This document shows, piece after piece, positions 1-11,577 of a stretch of DNA of 64,000 nt. This stretch comes from Meandrina meandrites (Eukaryota > Cnidaria > Anthozoa > Scleractinia > Meandrinidae). Both the position numbers and the translations under genes were made by a program. The notes below the pieces were generated by a model that was not told the DNA's origin, ran no database searches, and worked only from the letters and a program-made list of their open reading frames with translations. The first letter of the stretch is position 1, and each line of letters begins with the position of its first letter. Location of the stretch: NCBI GenBank assembly GCA_963693305.1, contig OY855906.1, forward strand, positions 12,547,602 through 12,611,601, written 5' to 3'.

Positions 1-130
1 TATCGAGAGATTGAAAACAATCAACCCGGGAGCGGGGCATTTGCCCGGTTCCCTCATCGCCACCCCGGGGAATTTACCAAAGAAATGCTAATGCCCGGGG
101 GTTAGCCCGGGGGGGGGGGGATGGGCACTG
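1..130. repeat. GC-rich CCCGGG repeat fragment
   Basis: A G+C-rich stretch with repeated CCCGGG and GGGGCATTTGCCCGG motifs ends in a G homopolymer. Similar GGGGCATTTG and CCCGGG motifs occur inside the TTA-flanked element at 28735-29819, so this may be a relic of a related family cut off by the window edge. No coding potential is visible. Confidence 0.3.
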
Positions 131-144
131 CTGGAATTGACTGA

Positions 145-536
145 TGCATTAATACGGCCACTCGAACCAAATACAATTAATAATTGATCAAACAAAACAA
201 ATACAGTACTTGAGAAACACTATTGAATGATACTTTTCTATTCAAAACCCTGTAACTTGTCGTGCCATTGATCTCTGTGGTCTTGTGGTTAACTAATCAC
301 CAATTGCAACTAATCAAACAGCAGTTTAAAAGAAACTGAATAAACTTGACAGTCAGTAACATTCCCTTGACTAAATTACAAAGCGATTAAGTCATTGTGT
401 GTGTAAAAAGCAAATAAATACGAAAGTTGCGGCTTCCTAGTACCCTAGGTAGACCAGTCATGAAATTTAACCATACCCCGTTAATACGGCCAAATTTCCA
501 TGGCCCGTTGGTGGCCGTATTGACGGGGTTCCACTG
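145..536. mobile_element. pogo/Tigger-like non-autonomous fragment
   Basis: The right end reads CCGTATTGACGGGGTTCCACTG followed by TA. Its reverse complement (TA then CAGTGGAACCCCGTCAATA) has the form of pogo/Tigger termini, which insert at TA. The 18-bp arms at about 474-491 and 512-529 (ACCCCGTTAATACGGCCA) form a hairpin just inside that end. A matching internal motif, TTAATACGGCCACTCG, occurs near 146, but the left terminus is not recognisable. I read this as a decayed, end-truncated element. The superfamily is inferred from the terminal motif only. Confidence 0.45.
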
Positions 537-537
537 T

Positions 538-1789
538 AATTGTTGTAGTAGAAACTCTTATTAATAATCCAAAGCCTACAATTTTATGTATTATTCCTTC
601 AATGAGCAACGTAAATGTGATTGTGTTCTAGCAGGGAATATTTTTAGGATGACCCCTCCACAAAAGTCATAGCTACGGAAGTGAATATAATTTTACAAAC
701 AGAAATTGGGCTTTTTTCCACTGCCATTAATTACTAAGTTTTGTCAAGAACATTTTCTTATTGCATTTGATATTGATCTTTCATTTATAAAGCAGGTGCA
801 TTTCTTCTCAATTTGTAAAAATTTCATCTGACTTTCTTACATGTATCTCAGTGTTTTGTCTATACAACCCCTCCCCCACCCCCACAATGTGCTGCTTTTT
901 AGAATGTAGTATTGCAGGTTATTTTTTAGTCCACCGCAATTGACACTTTGTGCCATCTGAAAACATAGTGCTTATTAGATAGGGCCTGCATTGCAGAAAA
1001 ACTAAACCGCGGTATAGTCTGGGGGTTTAGTTCATCTGCAATGCAGGCTAGGCCAAGAAGACTCGACATACATGTACAAATACAATTATCTGTATTTTTT
1101 AATGCATTTCTTTATTGTATTCCAATGAACTGATTTGGATAAAATAAATTAATAATACATAAAATTGTGGTATTCTTCGCTACAGCTGCATGTGAATAAA
1201 CATTTGTGTTAGGATAAAATTATTTTTTCATGGATATGACAAATGAAACTTGCATAATAACGCATGCTGTTTCAATTGACTCCAATCTGCTATGACTAAA
1301 CTAAGCAGTGAGGAATGTCTGTGAAAGTTTATCCAGACAAAAGCCATTTCATCATGCATCAGACATATGCTTTTAGAAAGCAGGACCAAAATAGGGCATA
1401 AAAAATCACAGTTTGGTCTGAAATACTGGTAAGGAAAAGTTTTTTAAAAAAGAAGCACGACACATGTCTGGGCCAAAAAATGTGTGTGAGTGCTGTCTCC
1501 TCAGGGTGTCCCAAGTTGGGAGTTAAACTATAATACAAAATTAATGATTAATCGTAGTTTGTTTTTGGACAAGTCATGTTCCAAGGGGTAATTTTAAGAT
1601 CATTATCTTTTATGATGTTTGAATTGTTGCAATGTAAGGATATAAATGGTTGCTTGAAAAGGGTAGAGAGTATATTGAGAGGTTTATACTTGTCCCATAG
1701 TTATTTCCGTTGCAGCTAATTTAAAAATAGTAGCTTCTAGTTCACCTCCCCATATGTTGTGCCCCTATCTCCTCTCTATGTGTTGATTG
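538..1789. other. non-coding stretch with one hairpin
   Basis: I see no gene here. The only structure is an imperfect hairpin at 984-1048: GCCTGCATTGCAG and CTGCAATGCAGGC arms with matching ACTAAACC and GGTTTAGT inner parts around a short loop. It is probably a small foldback MITE. The rest is AT-rich sequence downstream of the DUF1349 gene. Confidence 0.4.
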
Positions 1790-2211
1790 TATACAGCTAT
1801 TTCGAGAAAGGTTGTCGGAAAAAAAAACATCAAAGTGCACGCGACGAGACCGAAAGGTGGTCTGGGTATTCACTGGAATTTTGCATATTGGCCTAGAGGA
1901 AATTGACAAGTTTGTATTTTTGCACGTGGAGAATTTGTTTTTCCTCTCAGGAGGCCATATCTGTAGCTTTACTTTTACTGTCGCATGTCTTTGAGTGAGG
2001 AAAAATTCTTCTAAACTTCAGAGGGTCTAAACGTACCTTGTTTCTACATGTCTGAAAAAGAAAACCTGAAATTCGCGCTTATGTTGTTGTTATATCTCAT
2101 TAGTATTCAACACGTGCAGTAGCTCAATACGTCTACCCATACTACCTTAAGGGATTGGCTTGTGCAGTTTTGTGCTTTTTTTCCGACAACGTTTCTCGAA
2201 ATAGCTGTATA
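1790..2211. mobile_element. MITE with 30-bp terminal inverted repeats
   Basis: The two ends are inverted copies of about 30 bp (TATACAGCTATTTCGAGAAA with GTTGTCGGA inside, one mismatch), followed by A- or T-rich runs. The element is about 420 bp and has no open frame of note. The outermost TA at each end fits a TA-inserting (mariner-like) origin, which is an inference. It lies about 130 bp past the stop codon of the DUF1349 gene. Confidence 0.75.
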
Positions 2212-2338
2212 AGGTCGATAATTGTCATTTCAACTCTATAATTATTTAGTATGAATATAAAATACAGTGTATCTTGCGGGTGATGTAAATTAAATTAATT
2301 TCTGATCAAGTTCAAAGTACATGTAAAAAAAGATTGTT

Positions 2339-5300
2339 TTAAGAAGCTTTGTGATGATATGTGCCATCTGAAGGTTGAATGCTCAGTTGATCAAACTCTA
2401 CACTCATTCCCTCTTTAGTGGGAGAACAACAGTACAGTCCAATCTTCACTGCATTCCCTCTGGAGTCCAGATGACAAATACGAACAAACTTCCATTCATC
2501 CGAGTTTCCACCTGGCAACTTACTCTCAATCTAAGGAAATAAAAAATGTGTGCATGGCCGGTTAGGTTAGTCTGTTTCAATTGTAGGGCATGCAAAAACA
2601 ATGAAACATTTTTCAGCGCATCCATAGATTTTTAGTATTGAAGGACAATTATAATTGTTGTACATGCATGTATGTCAGTTATTGCTCAGCTAGCTTAGTT
2701 GTAAACTTAGTAATTTTCTTCACAACTAAGGGGTTAAAATGTGCTGTTATTTGCTATTATTTTGTTCAAAAGACTGATTTGAGGACTTGCGGCTAGGGCT
2801 CTACAGTGATTTGATGAACACTCATTTTGTAAGAAATCAACTGGCCAGGTGCAATTTGAAATTTTCCAAACCCCTAATTAAAAAAAAATAACACCTACCA
2901 CGTAATCATCTTGAATCTTGTGAATTCTAAGTGCTAGTTTGTTGCTGTTCCAGGACTGTGTTGACCAGTCACTCCACTTGTTTGTCACCACACAACTCAT
3001 GAAACACGCTCCATCAACAAACTCCAAACCCTGGACAGTTAAATGTAAAAATAAACAACAAAAAATAATTCTAATTTTTACAAAATTAATTTAAATACTT
3101 GCTATCATGCAATACCAGATGAGTGTACTTTGCAGAGCACAGAAAGTAGAAAGCCCTGTTCACTAATTTACAGTTAATTAAGTTAGCATGGTTAAGTTTT
3201 AATTGGTTCATACTGTAGTGTGCACTATTGCGGTGTATGTGGAAAGTTTGGAGAGCACAAAAGAAGCATAAGAGTTGCTCAAGGTGACAGTCAAGAGCAA
3301 CTTTAGCTTCTTGACGCCATAACTCGATAAAGTGATTTATTTATTTATTTATTTATTTATACACTGCTAAAAGCATGAACCAATTGTTTTATAGCATTGC
3401 CAATGGAAATACACATCAAAAACTGTGCAAGAAAAAATTCTACCAGCAATTTGTCCACACTATCAGCCTACACTAATGGACTATGGTGCATGCTTATGTA
3501 TACTGAATTTGATTGTGCGGCTCTGCTACCTAATGTTATAAAAGATTATGGTTTTAAAATGAATTCCTGTAAGAAAAGTTAAGTTGACCAAACTTGTGTC
3601 GGCATAAAATTTATTTATTGCCAGTTGAACTTGGCAAAATTGCTTGTGCGAAACATTGTTTGAAACCTTTTCAAACTCTGACGTTTGATGACGAATCATG
3701 CAATGGTTGATACCCTGGCTTCCATTTCTTCAAGGCATTTAAAGCAACCGGAAGCCATAAAACTCATCAAAGTAATCAAAAACTTGTCAAAAAGATGTCA
3801 AAAGCTTTGTTGGGTGGCTACAGTTCGAGGCGCTTGACTGTAACAATACTTACTGTTTTGATCCAATGATCACCATCGACTCTGATCATTATACCAGCCT
3901 GTTAAATTAAAATAAAAACAACCCACAAAGATAAAAAATTACAGAAAGAAAATTAACAAGAGTGCTTTTGGAATACTCTGGTAGCATTCTAGATCCAGAA
4001 ACTAATACTGTGGAATCCTGATTCTTTGAAACTCCAAGGGAAATGAAAATTGGTTCCAAAATTGGGTAGTTTGAGAAATGAATTATTTAACAACACGGCA
4101 TGGCATCCAGAAAAGCAGTTCTTTTTGTTTGCTTTTTTTTTTCTTTTTGATTAGGTAGTTAGTTTAGTTTGTTTAGATTAGGCCTTCTATTCTTTGTAAT
4201 TTCTTTTATAATACCGGTATTATATAATTGTTTTAATTCTTATACTTGAAGATATTTTTGCTTGTATATGTTGTGGTTTAAATTTTACCTTGGTTTAAAA
4301 TTTTTCAAACCAGTTTGATTTTTATTTTCCTTTGTTTCAGATTATGATAATCATTATAAGAAATGAAAACTAAAAATCAAACTGGTTTGAAAACTTTTGA
4401 ACCAAATATAAAATTAAAAAGCTATAATTTCCCGCACACAGCTGCGAGCCATGCCAAGTCGAACCACACAGCCTGACATTTATTAACGCAACCATCACTT
4501 CACAGCAGAGTCATAAGTGGCTAAAATGAAAAAACTCATGCGAGAAGACACCAACAAAAAAATTACTAAATAAATAAAAGTACATTACATCTTCAAAAAT
4601 TGCATGTCAGGCAATGGCAGATGGCAAAAAACGCAACCTTGTACCTTGCCATGAGACCTAGAGCCCCCTACAGACTAGAACAGCAGTGTGTGAGAAACAC
4701 ATTTTCCACTTCATTTGTTCCTCAGCCAGTGGAAAATCACATGCTCAAAACATGAATGGCATTGGTATTCACTGACATTTTGACAACAATGCCGTCTTGG
4801 GAGCACAACAAGAGGTACCTTCAGGAGAAATTGTCAATACTGGGGATTTAGAATATATTTAGAATCTATCTGTAGTTTGACATCTCTGCAATTGGGGGTA
4901 TGTTGGTTTTGCAGGTTGGCCTAATGGAGGTGTAGTGGTGTGTACCAGGTTGGAGGTGTAGTGATGTTAAAAGTGGACTACTGTGCATCAAACCTTCATT
5001 ATTCCCATGTTGCCTAATGGTTAGTGCGCTGGACTCCGGATCGGGTGGTCCGGGTTCGAGCCCTAGCCGGGGCGCTGCGTTGTGTTCTTGGGCAAGATAC
5101 TTTACTCTCATAGTGCCTCTCTCCACCCAGGTGTATAAATGGGTACTAGCGAATTTACTGCTGGGGGTAACCCTGCGATGGACTAGCATCCCGTCCAGGG
5201 GGGAGTAGCAATACTCCTAGTCGCTTCATGCTACGGAAACCAGGATAAGCTCCAGCCTGATGGGCCCCTAGGCTCGTATACAGACTTTACCTGCCATTAC

Positions 5301-7984
5301 TAACCTGATCAAACTGGTTCAGAGCTGTCAGTTCAAATGATGTCTCTATGACACTATTCATCTGTTTGACCACAAGATGAAGTAAATGCCCATTGTCTTT
5401 TATGATTTCTGGGTTGTAGTAAGTTCTAAAAGAAGAAAAAAAAGCTTAGTAAGCTTATTTCATTGATCAGTTCTGAAAATGTTATTTTTGTCTAACGTAC
5501 ATAATATTAATTATCAGTAAAATAGTTCTGATCCCGTTTTACATGTAGAATAGATGACATTATGTTAACCTTAAGAAGCTCTTTGGAGAAAAATGCAGAT
5601 AACCTCTGTTCCCCCTCTAGCATCCTTTCCAGTAGGAAAACTAATTGCATCATATTTACAACAAGGGATCACATTTACCACAAAGTTCTTCAAAGAAGAA
5701 ACTATGATGAATCTGTGAATTTAACTAGATGTGCTTCTATTGGTTACTTGTTATACACTTAATGTTATGAAAATTAGACTGGCCAGTTTGAAAACTTCAC
5801 TGGAAAAAATTTAAGTGCTACCATAATCAAATTTTCACTCCTTGCAATTTTAGGCATATCACAGAGAATTCTGCAAAAGGTTTAAAATGCCACTTTCTTT
5901 TTTCAAATATCTGTATTAGTTCCACAGAGAATTCTGCAAAAGGTTTAAAATACCACTTTCTTTTTTCAAATATCTGTATACTGTAAGTTCCACAGAGAAC
6001 AGAGAATTCTGAGCAATACCAAAGAGAAAAAAAGTATTTACTATATATTTCTACAAGGAGCCCAAATGTTCAAAACTATGAGATCCAGGGTGCCCAGAAT
6101 GAAGCCTATATGAGAGAAATAAGATTATCTGGTCGCCCAAAGGCAAAAGTTAGTCACCTGAGGCACCCGGGTACCCTTAGAGCACAGCCCTGACCACTTT
6201 CTTTTTTCAAATATCTGTATAAGTTCCACAGAGAACAGAGAATTCTGCAAAAGATTTAAAATGCCACTTTCTTTTTTCAAATATCTGTAATAGTTCCAGA
6301 AACATTCCAAAAATGTGTAAAATATGCAAATTAGGAGACTGATGATGTCATTTACTCAACTTAATTTTAAATCATCTGCAAAAATACAGTTATCTTGGGC
6401 AATTTGCTGCAGAGACCAATGAAACTTGGCAGACTTATAGTTCTACAGGTGGCACACTTTCCATTACAATAAAATTCCATGGCAACTCACTCTTTTCCCA
6501 GTCCATCTGTTTTCAATATTTTAGTAATTTTCAGCACAGAAAAATGAAACCAAGCCAAGGTATCTACCAAACCCATTTAAATGTTTGCCAGATCATGTTT
6601 ATGAGGCATCATTGGAAAATATTAAAATGGAAGGCCAAAATTGGCCAGAAAAAGCTTTTAGCATCGGGAGGTCTGGAACCCAGTGTGTTGCCATGTGGAA
6701 ACAAAACTGTTAAGCTCATATAATTATTTTTATTTTTGGATCACAACTAGAAGAGTATTACTACAAAGAATCAAACATTTCTGATACAAATTGTTGAGAT
6801 ATCTCTTTCTTCGTATTATTTTGATCAAAACTTGGTTGAGTTTATGATGTCATCATTTAAATAAATACACTCCCCCCCCACCCCTCCCCCCTTCCCAACG
6901 CCTGCATTTCATGTACATTCTGGGGCAAAGATCAAGAAACTTCAAGATCATCTGCATGATAGCTTATGCCCTGGAAACCTACTACAATGGTATGTTACTG
7001 GTACATGCTTTGACAGAACTTCAGCATAACCTGCATTACAACACCTCAGCAGAAGCCTTGTGACAGACTTGCAGAAAAAAAGAGTCCTAGACTGCTAAAA
7101 TGTTGTCCCGTATAAATAAAGAGTTTAACAAACCTCTTCCAAAAATCTGTTTGTCCTTTCTGAAAAGAAGGACACCATTTTAAAAAAATTCAGCAAATTT
7201 TATACATGTAAACTAAATTAAAATTATAATATTAATTATATAAACATTCGTCATCTGCTATTAAACAGGCAGGCATTTAAAATCTTAAACTAAGCAAGCT
7301 CAACAAGAATAAACAGGCTTACGCCGATGTACATAAAGTACTCAGGACACCCAGATCCTCGCCCTTTGACTATCAAAGTTGGCCGTGTCTAATAACTTTT
7401 CCAAACGTTGATATAGCGAGTTTCGCCCATACCGAGATTCGCCCACATTGTTTCGTCCAGAACGAGAATGGTTTAGAATGGATAAGAACCAGGTATATTC
7501 ACGCTTGTTTCGGCTCATGGATTTAAGAACGAGGTGTACTCATGTGTTTAGCACGCTTGTTTCGGCTCATGGATTTAAGAACGAGGTATACTCATGTGTT
7601 TAGCCCGCTTGCTTCTGGGCGAAGCGCTTCATGGGCGAAATTCGTTATGGGCGAAACCCGCGGCTACCGCCAAGCACGTTGGCAAGTATCGAGCTAGTAC
7701 ACTATGCTTTAAAGCCCTGTCGATCACATATCTTTTTTTTCCCTTTAAATCGTGGCTCTTGATGACATCGCGCGTTACTTTTGGAAAATATCATGCTTGT
7801 GGCGAAGCGATAATCGAACATTTAAAAGGCAAGCACAACAACATACCGAGTAAACTTTTAACCCCGTGTCACCATTACAACGTAGTTTATACTGTTGTGG
7901 TGGATTATACCAAAGGACATCTGGGCCAAGCTTTTCCGCGCTGAAATCTAGACACAAACAAAAATGCTCTCCAACGGCCGCCAT
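2339..7984 (-). CDS. DUF1349 (COG3506, Ree1-like) family protein, complete, six exons
   Basis: Six exons join in frame to 654 bp (217 residues plus stop): 7847-7984, 7134-7159, 5305-5425, 3854-3898, 2899-3030 and 2339-2530. Every intron is GT-AG. The start is the ATG at 7984 (MAAVGEHFCL). The chain reads KGQTDFWKRTYY, then AGIMIRVDGDHWIKT, GLEFVDGACFMSCVV and finally VKIGLYCCSPTKEG. This is the family pattern of DUF1349: an unclipped FW..T...DNGHLL strand, AG.M.R.D...W.K.G.E, and a C-terminal VGLYACSP motif. The family has a concanavalin A-like fold and is named for yeast 'regulation of enolase 1'; its biochemical role in animals is unknown. Length fits a single-domain member. I see no signal peptide or membrane segment. 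Exon 2 is only 26 bp. A SINE sits about 13 bp past the exon 3 donor. Exon calls are by eye, but frame continuity across five junctions makes them strong. Confidence 0.9.
3335..3360. repeat. (TTTA)n microsatellite
   Basis: About six tandem TTTA units lie in an intron of the DUF1349 gene. Confidence 0.85.
4290..4405. mobile_element. small hairpin MITE in an intron
   Basis: Inverted arms of about 40 bp (left TTGGTTTAAAATTTTTCAAA, right the reverse complement of TTGGTTCAAAAGTTTTCAAA, continuing through CCAGTTTGATTTTTA) enclose a central segment of about 36 bp. It sits in the intron between exons 3 and 4 of the DUF1349 gene. No coding potential. Confidence 0.65.
5006..5294 (+). mobile_element. 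tRNA-derived SINE, full length
   Basis: The head is tRNA-like: a candidate A box (CTAATGGTTAGTGCGCTGG) and a consensus B box (GGTTCGAGCCC, 5053-5063) about 30 bp apart, as for an internal RNA polymerase III promoter. The body (CTTGGGCAAGATACTTTAC, TGCCTCTCTCCACCCAGG, GATGGACTAGCATCCC, GGATAAGCTCC) recurs at 17321-17487 (-), about 54929-55200 (+), 57476-57741 (-) and 63068-63184 (+). The body resembles conserved central domains of metazoan SINEs (Nin-DC is one candidate), but that match is from memory. It ends about 13 bp from the exon 3 splice donor of the DUF1349 gene. Confidence 0.85.
5860..6300. repeat. irregular tandem repeat, unit about 65-75 bp
   Basis: The block CCACTTTCTTTTTTCAAATA followed by TCTGTATTAGTTC and CACAGAGAATTCTGCAAAAG recurs four times (near 5890, 5958, 6193 and 6262). 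Copies two and three are separated by about 170 bp of unrelated sequence. It lies in the DUF1349 gene intron and is not coding. Confidence 0.7.
7417..7664. mobile_element. GTTTCGCCCAT-ended MITE with internal 53-bp tandem duplication
   Basis: The ends are inverted relatives (left GCGAGTTTCGCCCATACCGA, right the reverse complement of TTCGTTATGGGCGAAACCCG) and each carries two TTCGCCCA motifs. Inside, a unit of about 53 bp beginning ACGCTTGTTTCGGCTCATGG is repeated almost exactly in tandem (about 7502-7607). It lies in intron 1 of the DUF1349 gene. Confidence 0.6.
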
Positions 7985-8339
7985 AGCCAGCGGCCTCACT
8001 TATCGCAGGCTCGCGCATGAAATCAAATATGGCGCGCTCGGCGCGCTATGGCCGCGGGTCATGACGGGAAATTATGACTGCTCAAGTTCATGTAAAGGCG
8101 ATTGTAAGGCGAGTTAGACTAAGAATCGTAATTGGCAAAATATTTGTGTCAAATTCAAATCTTTACTTTTTGCGCACTTTGGACGTGTTACTCAAACGTG
8201 TATCCCAGTGCTGGCAGGCCGGATAATTCAAAAGTCGTGGAGATCTCAGGTGTCCAGACAAAAACTGTTTATCCAGACAACACTTCCAGTCAAGAAGACT
8301 GCTGATTTAAGTAAGTAAGTAAGTAAGTAAGCCTTTATT
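7985..8339. other. presumed 5' flank of the DUF1349 gene
   Basis: This holds the upstream side of the minus-strand DUF1349 gene. It is locally GC-rich around 8020-8060 (GGCGCGCTCGGCGCGCTATG). No TATA box or initiator can be claimed. A (GTAA)n microsatellite at about 8309-8331 adjoins the next element. Confidence 0.35.
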
Positions 8340-8737
8340 CAGGGGCACCCAACGAGAATATAGTTCAAAACCACTTAACTTAGCATTATTGAAGGTATTT
8401 TAGTATTTAAATGGTAGATATAGGCGTATTTTTATCCCCTAAAAACTTTTCATCTGTTCGGATTTCTTAGCTGAAAGTCTAGTGATCCGAAAATTATAGG
8501 GATCAAAACTTACCTTTTCGAAAATTTCAGCCAGAAAAAAGGCTCCCGAAAATTCTAGGTGACCTTTTAAGGGTAGAAATCCGTTAAAAATGGGCAATAA
8601 TACCATATTTTAGATGTTCGAAAATCCTAGAAGAGGCAGGCAAGCAAGAAATTTTACAACAAATGTTCCGAAAATTCTAGATCTCAAATCGTCTTCCGAA
8701 CAGATATTTTTCCGAAAATTGTCGTTGGGTGCCCCTG
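8340..8737. mobile_element. MITE with CAGGGGCACCCAACGA ends, TTTATT duplication
   Basis: The ends are inverted: CAGGGGCACCCAACGAGAAT at left and ATTGTCGTTGGGTGCCCCTG at right. A 6-bp direct repeat TTTATT flanks them (8334-8339 and 8738-8743). The interior is rich in TTCCGAAAATTCTAG-type motifs in both orientations. About 400 bp, no transposase. CAGGGG ends occur in several superfamilies (hAT among them), but a 6-bp duplication is not hAT-like, so I leave it unassigned. Confidence 0.8.
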
Positions 8738-9026
8738 TTTATTTCGTCAGGGTGACTCTTTCAGCTTTACAAATAAAACTGTTATCAACAGGGGCCCTTT
8801 ATCTCGACTGCTAGAAAATCCTAATTTTGTTTAAATATTCTTTTTCAACGCTTTCTTGGGCTCAAAAGAGAAAGGTGGAACGGGACGGGGAAGGGAAATG
8901 ATCCGAAATATCAAATAAGGAGAGGGGAATTTCCGGCCCTACAGTTTTTTTAACAAAAAAAGCTGCCCTTAGTTCCCAGTTTTAATACCAGCTTACAAGG
9001 GAAATCAGTTCGTCTATCGTCAGATC

Positions 9027-9090
9027 AATAATAATAATAATAATAATGATGATGATGATAATAGAAATAACAATAATAATTTATTGAGCT
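9027..9090. repeat. (AAT)n/(GAT)n compound microsatellite
   Basis: Runs of AAT, then GAT, then imperfect AAT units. No gene is visible in the surrounding 8745-9189. Confidence 0.8.
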
Positions 9091-9189
9091 CATATAGAGT
9101 CACGGGAACTCTGCAGTGTATCAGTGCTGATTGACAGTTCAACTGTAACATCTTGCAACTTTCAATTTCAAATTTGCTCGAGCAGGTTG

Positions 9190-9321
9190 TGTTACAATTC
9201 GTGTTCTAAATGGGACACGCACACTAGCATGGGATGAACGAAGTGTCTTTATGTAGGCAAAGGCCTCATAATATGATGTTTCACACGTCAATCGCTTAGC
9301 TCGAGATTACATCTTGTAACA
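9190..9321 (-). repeat. 3' LTR of the gypsy-like element
   Basis: 132 bp bounded by TGTTACAA and TTGTAACA. Compared with the copy at 11578 it has an extra segment after CACACTAGCA (GGGATGAACGAAGTGTCTTT and following). Confidence 0.88.
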
Positions 9322-9548
9322 TCCCTCCTTTTTTGAAAGGAGAATCAGGATTATTTAATTCGAGCTTGGTTTACAGATCAGTAAGAAAGACTGTTCCTAA
9401 TCCAAATTGATAAAGCGATTCGTACGATATCGATTAGTGTTCCTGTCAAGTCCTTTCCTAGAAATCAAGTAGTAATCAAAGAAATCAAAGTCTGATGACC
9501 TAATAAAATCAATATGGAAACGTCAGCCCGGGTTGTTTGATTGTCTGT

Positions 9549-11420
9549 CTACTTTATTTCTCGAGCTGCTACAGTTGCTTTCTTCCATACCTTGTCGCCT
9601 AATCGGAACGGCTTCATCCTAACGACGTCGCCTTTTGCTAGTTCCCCGAGATCTCTAGCGCCTTGATTAAGGTATCTAACCTGTTGCTCCTGCCGCTTCG
9701 CTAGGTTCCGCTGGTCTTTCTCCGGATACGTCACTCTTGGCTGTAGCAACGTTCTGGATGTTGGCAACAGAGTCTTCGTGCGCCGGTTCATAAGCCTTTG
9801 TACCGGGCTTGAGTCTATTCCTTGGGTTGGTGTGTTCCGACAGTCAAGGATTGTCATGTAGGGATCTTTGCCGCTGTCGAGTGCTTTACGTAGAAGACTC
9901 TTTGCAGTCTTAACTGCTGACTCTGCCTTTCCGTTGGCTTTACTGTTGCCAGGGCTACTTGGGGTGTGCTCAAAGTCCCATGCTTCCGCAAACTTTAGGA
10001 ACTCTTGGCAGTCAAACTGTGGCCCATTATCACTGACCACCTGGTCTGGGAAACCGTATCTCGCAAAATGACTCTTGAGCCTCAGGATCACTGTACTGGC
10101 TAGGGTGTTCTTCAGCTTATCTATCTCCCAGAAGCTACTGAAATAGTCGACTGTGATAAGGAACTCCTTGTTGTAGAATGTGAAGAGGTCGACTCCGATC
10201 CTCTCCCATGGTCTGGATGGTATCTCTAGTGACATCAGTGGCTGATTTGATTGAGACTTCCCATATTTCCTGCAAGTCTCACATGCGGCTATCATCTCTT
10301 TGACTTCAGCGTTCATGCCTGGCAAAAGATGCATTCTCGTGCATGTCTGGGGGCGCGGCGCGTTCGTTTGGGAATATTCTGAAATAAGAATATATTCTGG
10401 AATATATTCCAGCTATTCTGCTCCTGGGAGCAGAATAGCCGGAATGGAAATCCAAGTATTCCTGAATAGGAAGAGCAACCAAACGGACGCTAACTTGCAA
10501 TATTCCAATTATTCTTATTCCAAATTGATCCCAAACGAACGCGCCCTGAAACACGACTCAGCTCCCATGTGTCATGAGTGAATTTTCTGTTTCATCTCTC
10601 CGCGTATGGCTTTTGGTATGACGACTCTTTCACTTCTGAAAATGAGTCCGTCTTGCACTGAGAGCTCGTCTCGTACACTGTAGTACGGCGTCACCTGCAC
10701 TGGTGCTGCATTTCTTTCGGCTGGCAAACCCTGGAGGATCACGGACTTGAAGATCTGCAGTGTCTCATCCTTCTCTGTCTCGATTCGTATCTCCTGCAGC
10801 CGCTGATCTGAGATGGGCAGGAAACTGGCCATATTGACATGCTCAAAGTCCGCTCCTGTTGGGCGCTCTGTGCTTGAAAGGTATGCGCGAGATAAGAAAT
10901 CTACAATGTGCATTTCCGTTCCCTTTTCGTAACGAACTTCCAGGTCGTACTTCTAAAGCCTCATAATCATTTCTTGCAGACGTCTTGGTACACATGCGAG
11001 TGGATTGCTTCAAGAGGCTTGTGGTCACTGTAGACTGTGACATTTCTGCCAAATGTAAACTGGTTAAATTTCTTCAGTGCGTAAACGATGGCTAGCATCT
11101 CCTTTTCTATCTGGGCGTATGGTGTCTTGGTATCGGTGAGGGCACGGCTTTTGTGACCATCGTTTGGGCCTCTTGAAAAGGTTTGTCTTTCTCTTTTGTC
11201 CAGCTCCACGGTTCATCTTTGCTGGTGAGTCGTCAAATCGGCTCCATGCTGTCCGCTAGTCTTGGTAGAAACTTTGATAGGTAGTTCACAAAGCCATTTA
11301 GCCGCTGTACGCCTTCAATATCGACAGGTCTCGGCATCTCCCTGATTGCTTTGGCTTTCTCAGGATCTATCTTGATGCCTTCATGCCTTCTCCGCTTGCC
11401 GTTTGGAAGATGCGATGTTT
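9549..11420 (-). pseudogene. gypsy-like pol remnant: RT thumb, partial RNase H, integrase
   Basis: The minus strand at about 11240-11390 gives GIKIDPEKAKAIREMPRP and LNGFVNYLSKFLPRL, the end of a Ty3/gypsy reverse transcriptase, broken by a stop after DSMEPI. RNase H resumes in another frame (YAQIEKEMLAIVYALKKF, TVYSDHKPLEAI) without its N-terminal Asp strand. A linker (10572-10913) follows. An open frame at 9549-10334 (261 residues) gives integrase: zinc-finger remnant AACETCRKYG, catalytic Asp in IGVDLF, second Asp in VVSDNGPQF, and the Glu region SKANGKAESAVK. The H-H half of the zinc finger is separated by a nested MITE and a 1-bp shift. The integrase core looks open but the pol chain as a whole is dead. 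Confidence 0.88.
10352..10550. mobile_element. MITE nested in the gypsy-like pol
   Basis: The inverted ends GGCGCGTTCGTTTGGGA and TCCCAAACGAACGCGCC enclose about 200 bp rich in GGAATATTC-type palindromes. It separates the two halves of the integrase zinc finger, so it inserted after the retroelement. The exact boundaries and target duplication are unclear. Confidence 0.75.
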
Positions 11421-11577
11421 CTCAGTTTTCCTTAATTCGATGGACATCCTCGGATGTCTTTGTGCCTGAGATAATCTTCATTTGTGATGCACTTGTTTCC
11501 AAACTTCTAAGATGTCGATGCACAAACCCTAGCCCTTCTGCAGTAGTCATGGTTGGGTCTTTAGACCGCTGCCACCA

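Noticed and set aside
5011..5082. tRNA gene on the plus strand
   Set aside because: A- and B-box-like motifs are present, but the sequence cannot form a proper acceptor stem and it continues into a repeated body found at four other sites, so it is a SINE head.
5860..6300. CRISPR-like array
   Set aside because: Four irregularly spaced repeats with unrelated spacing, no leader or cas genes, in an intron of an animal gene. It is a simple intronic tandem repeat.
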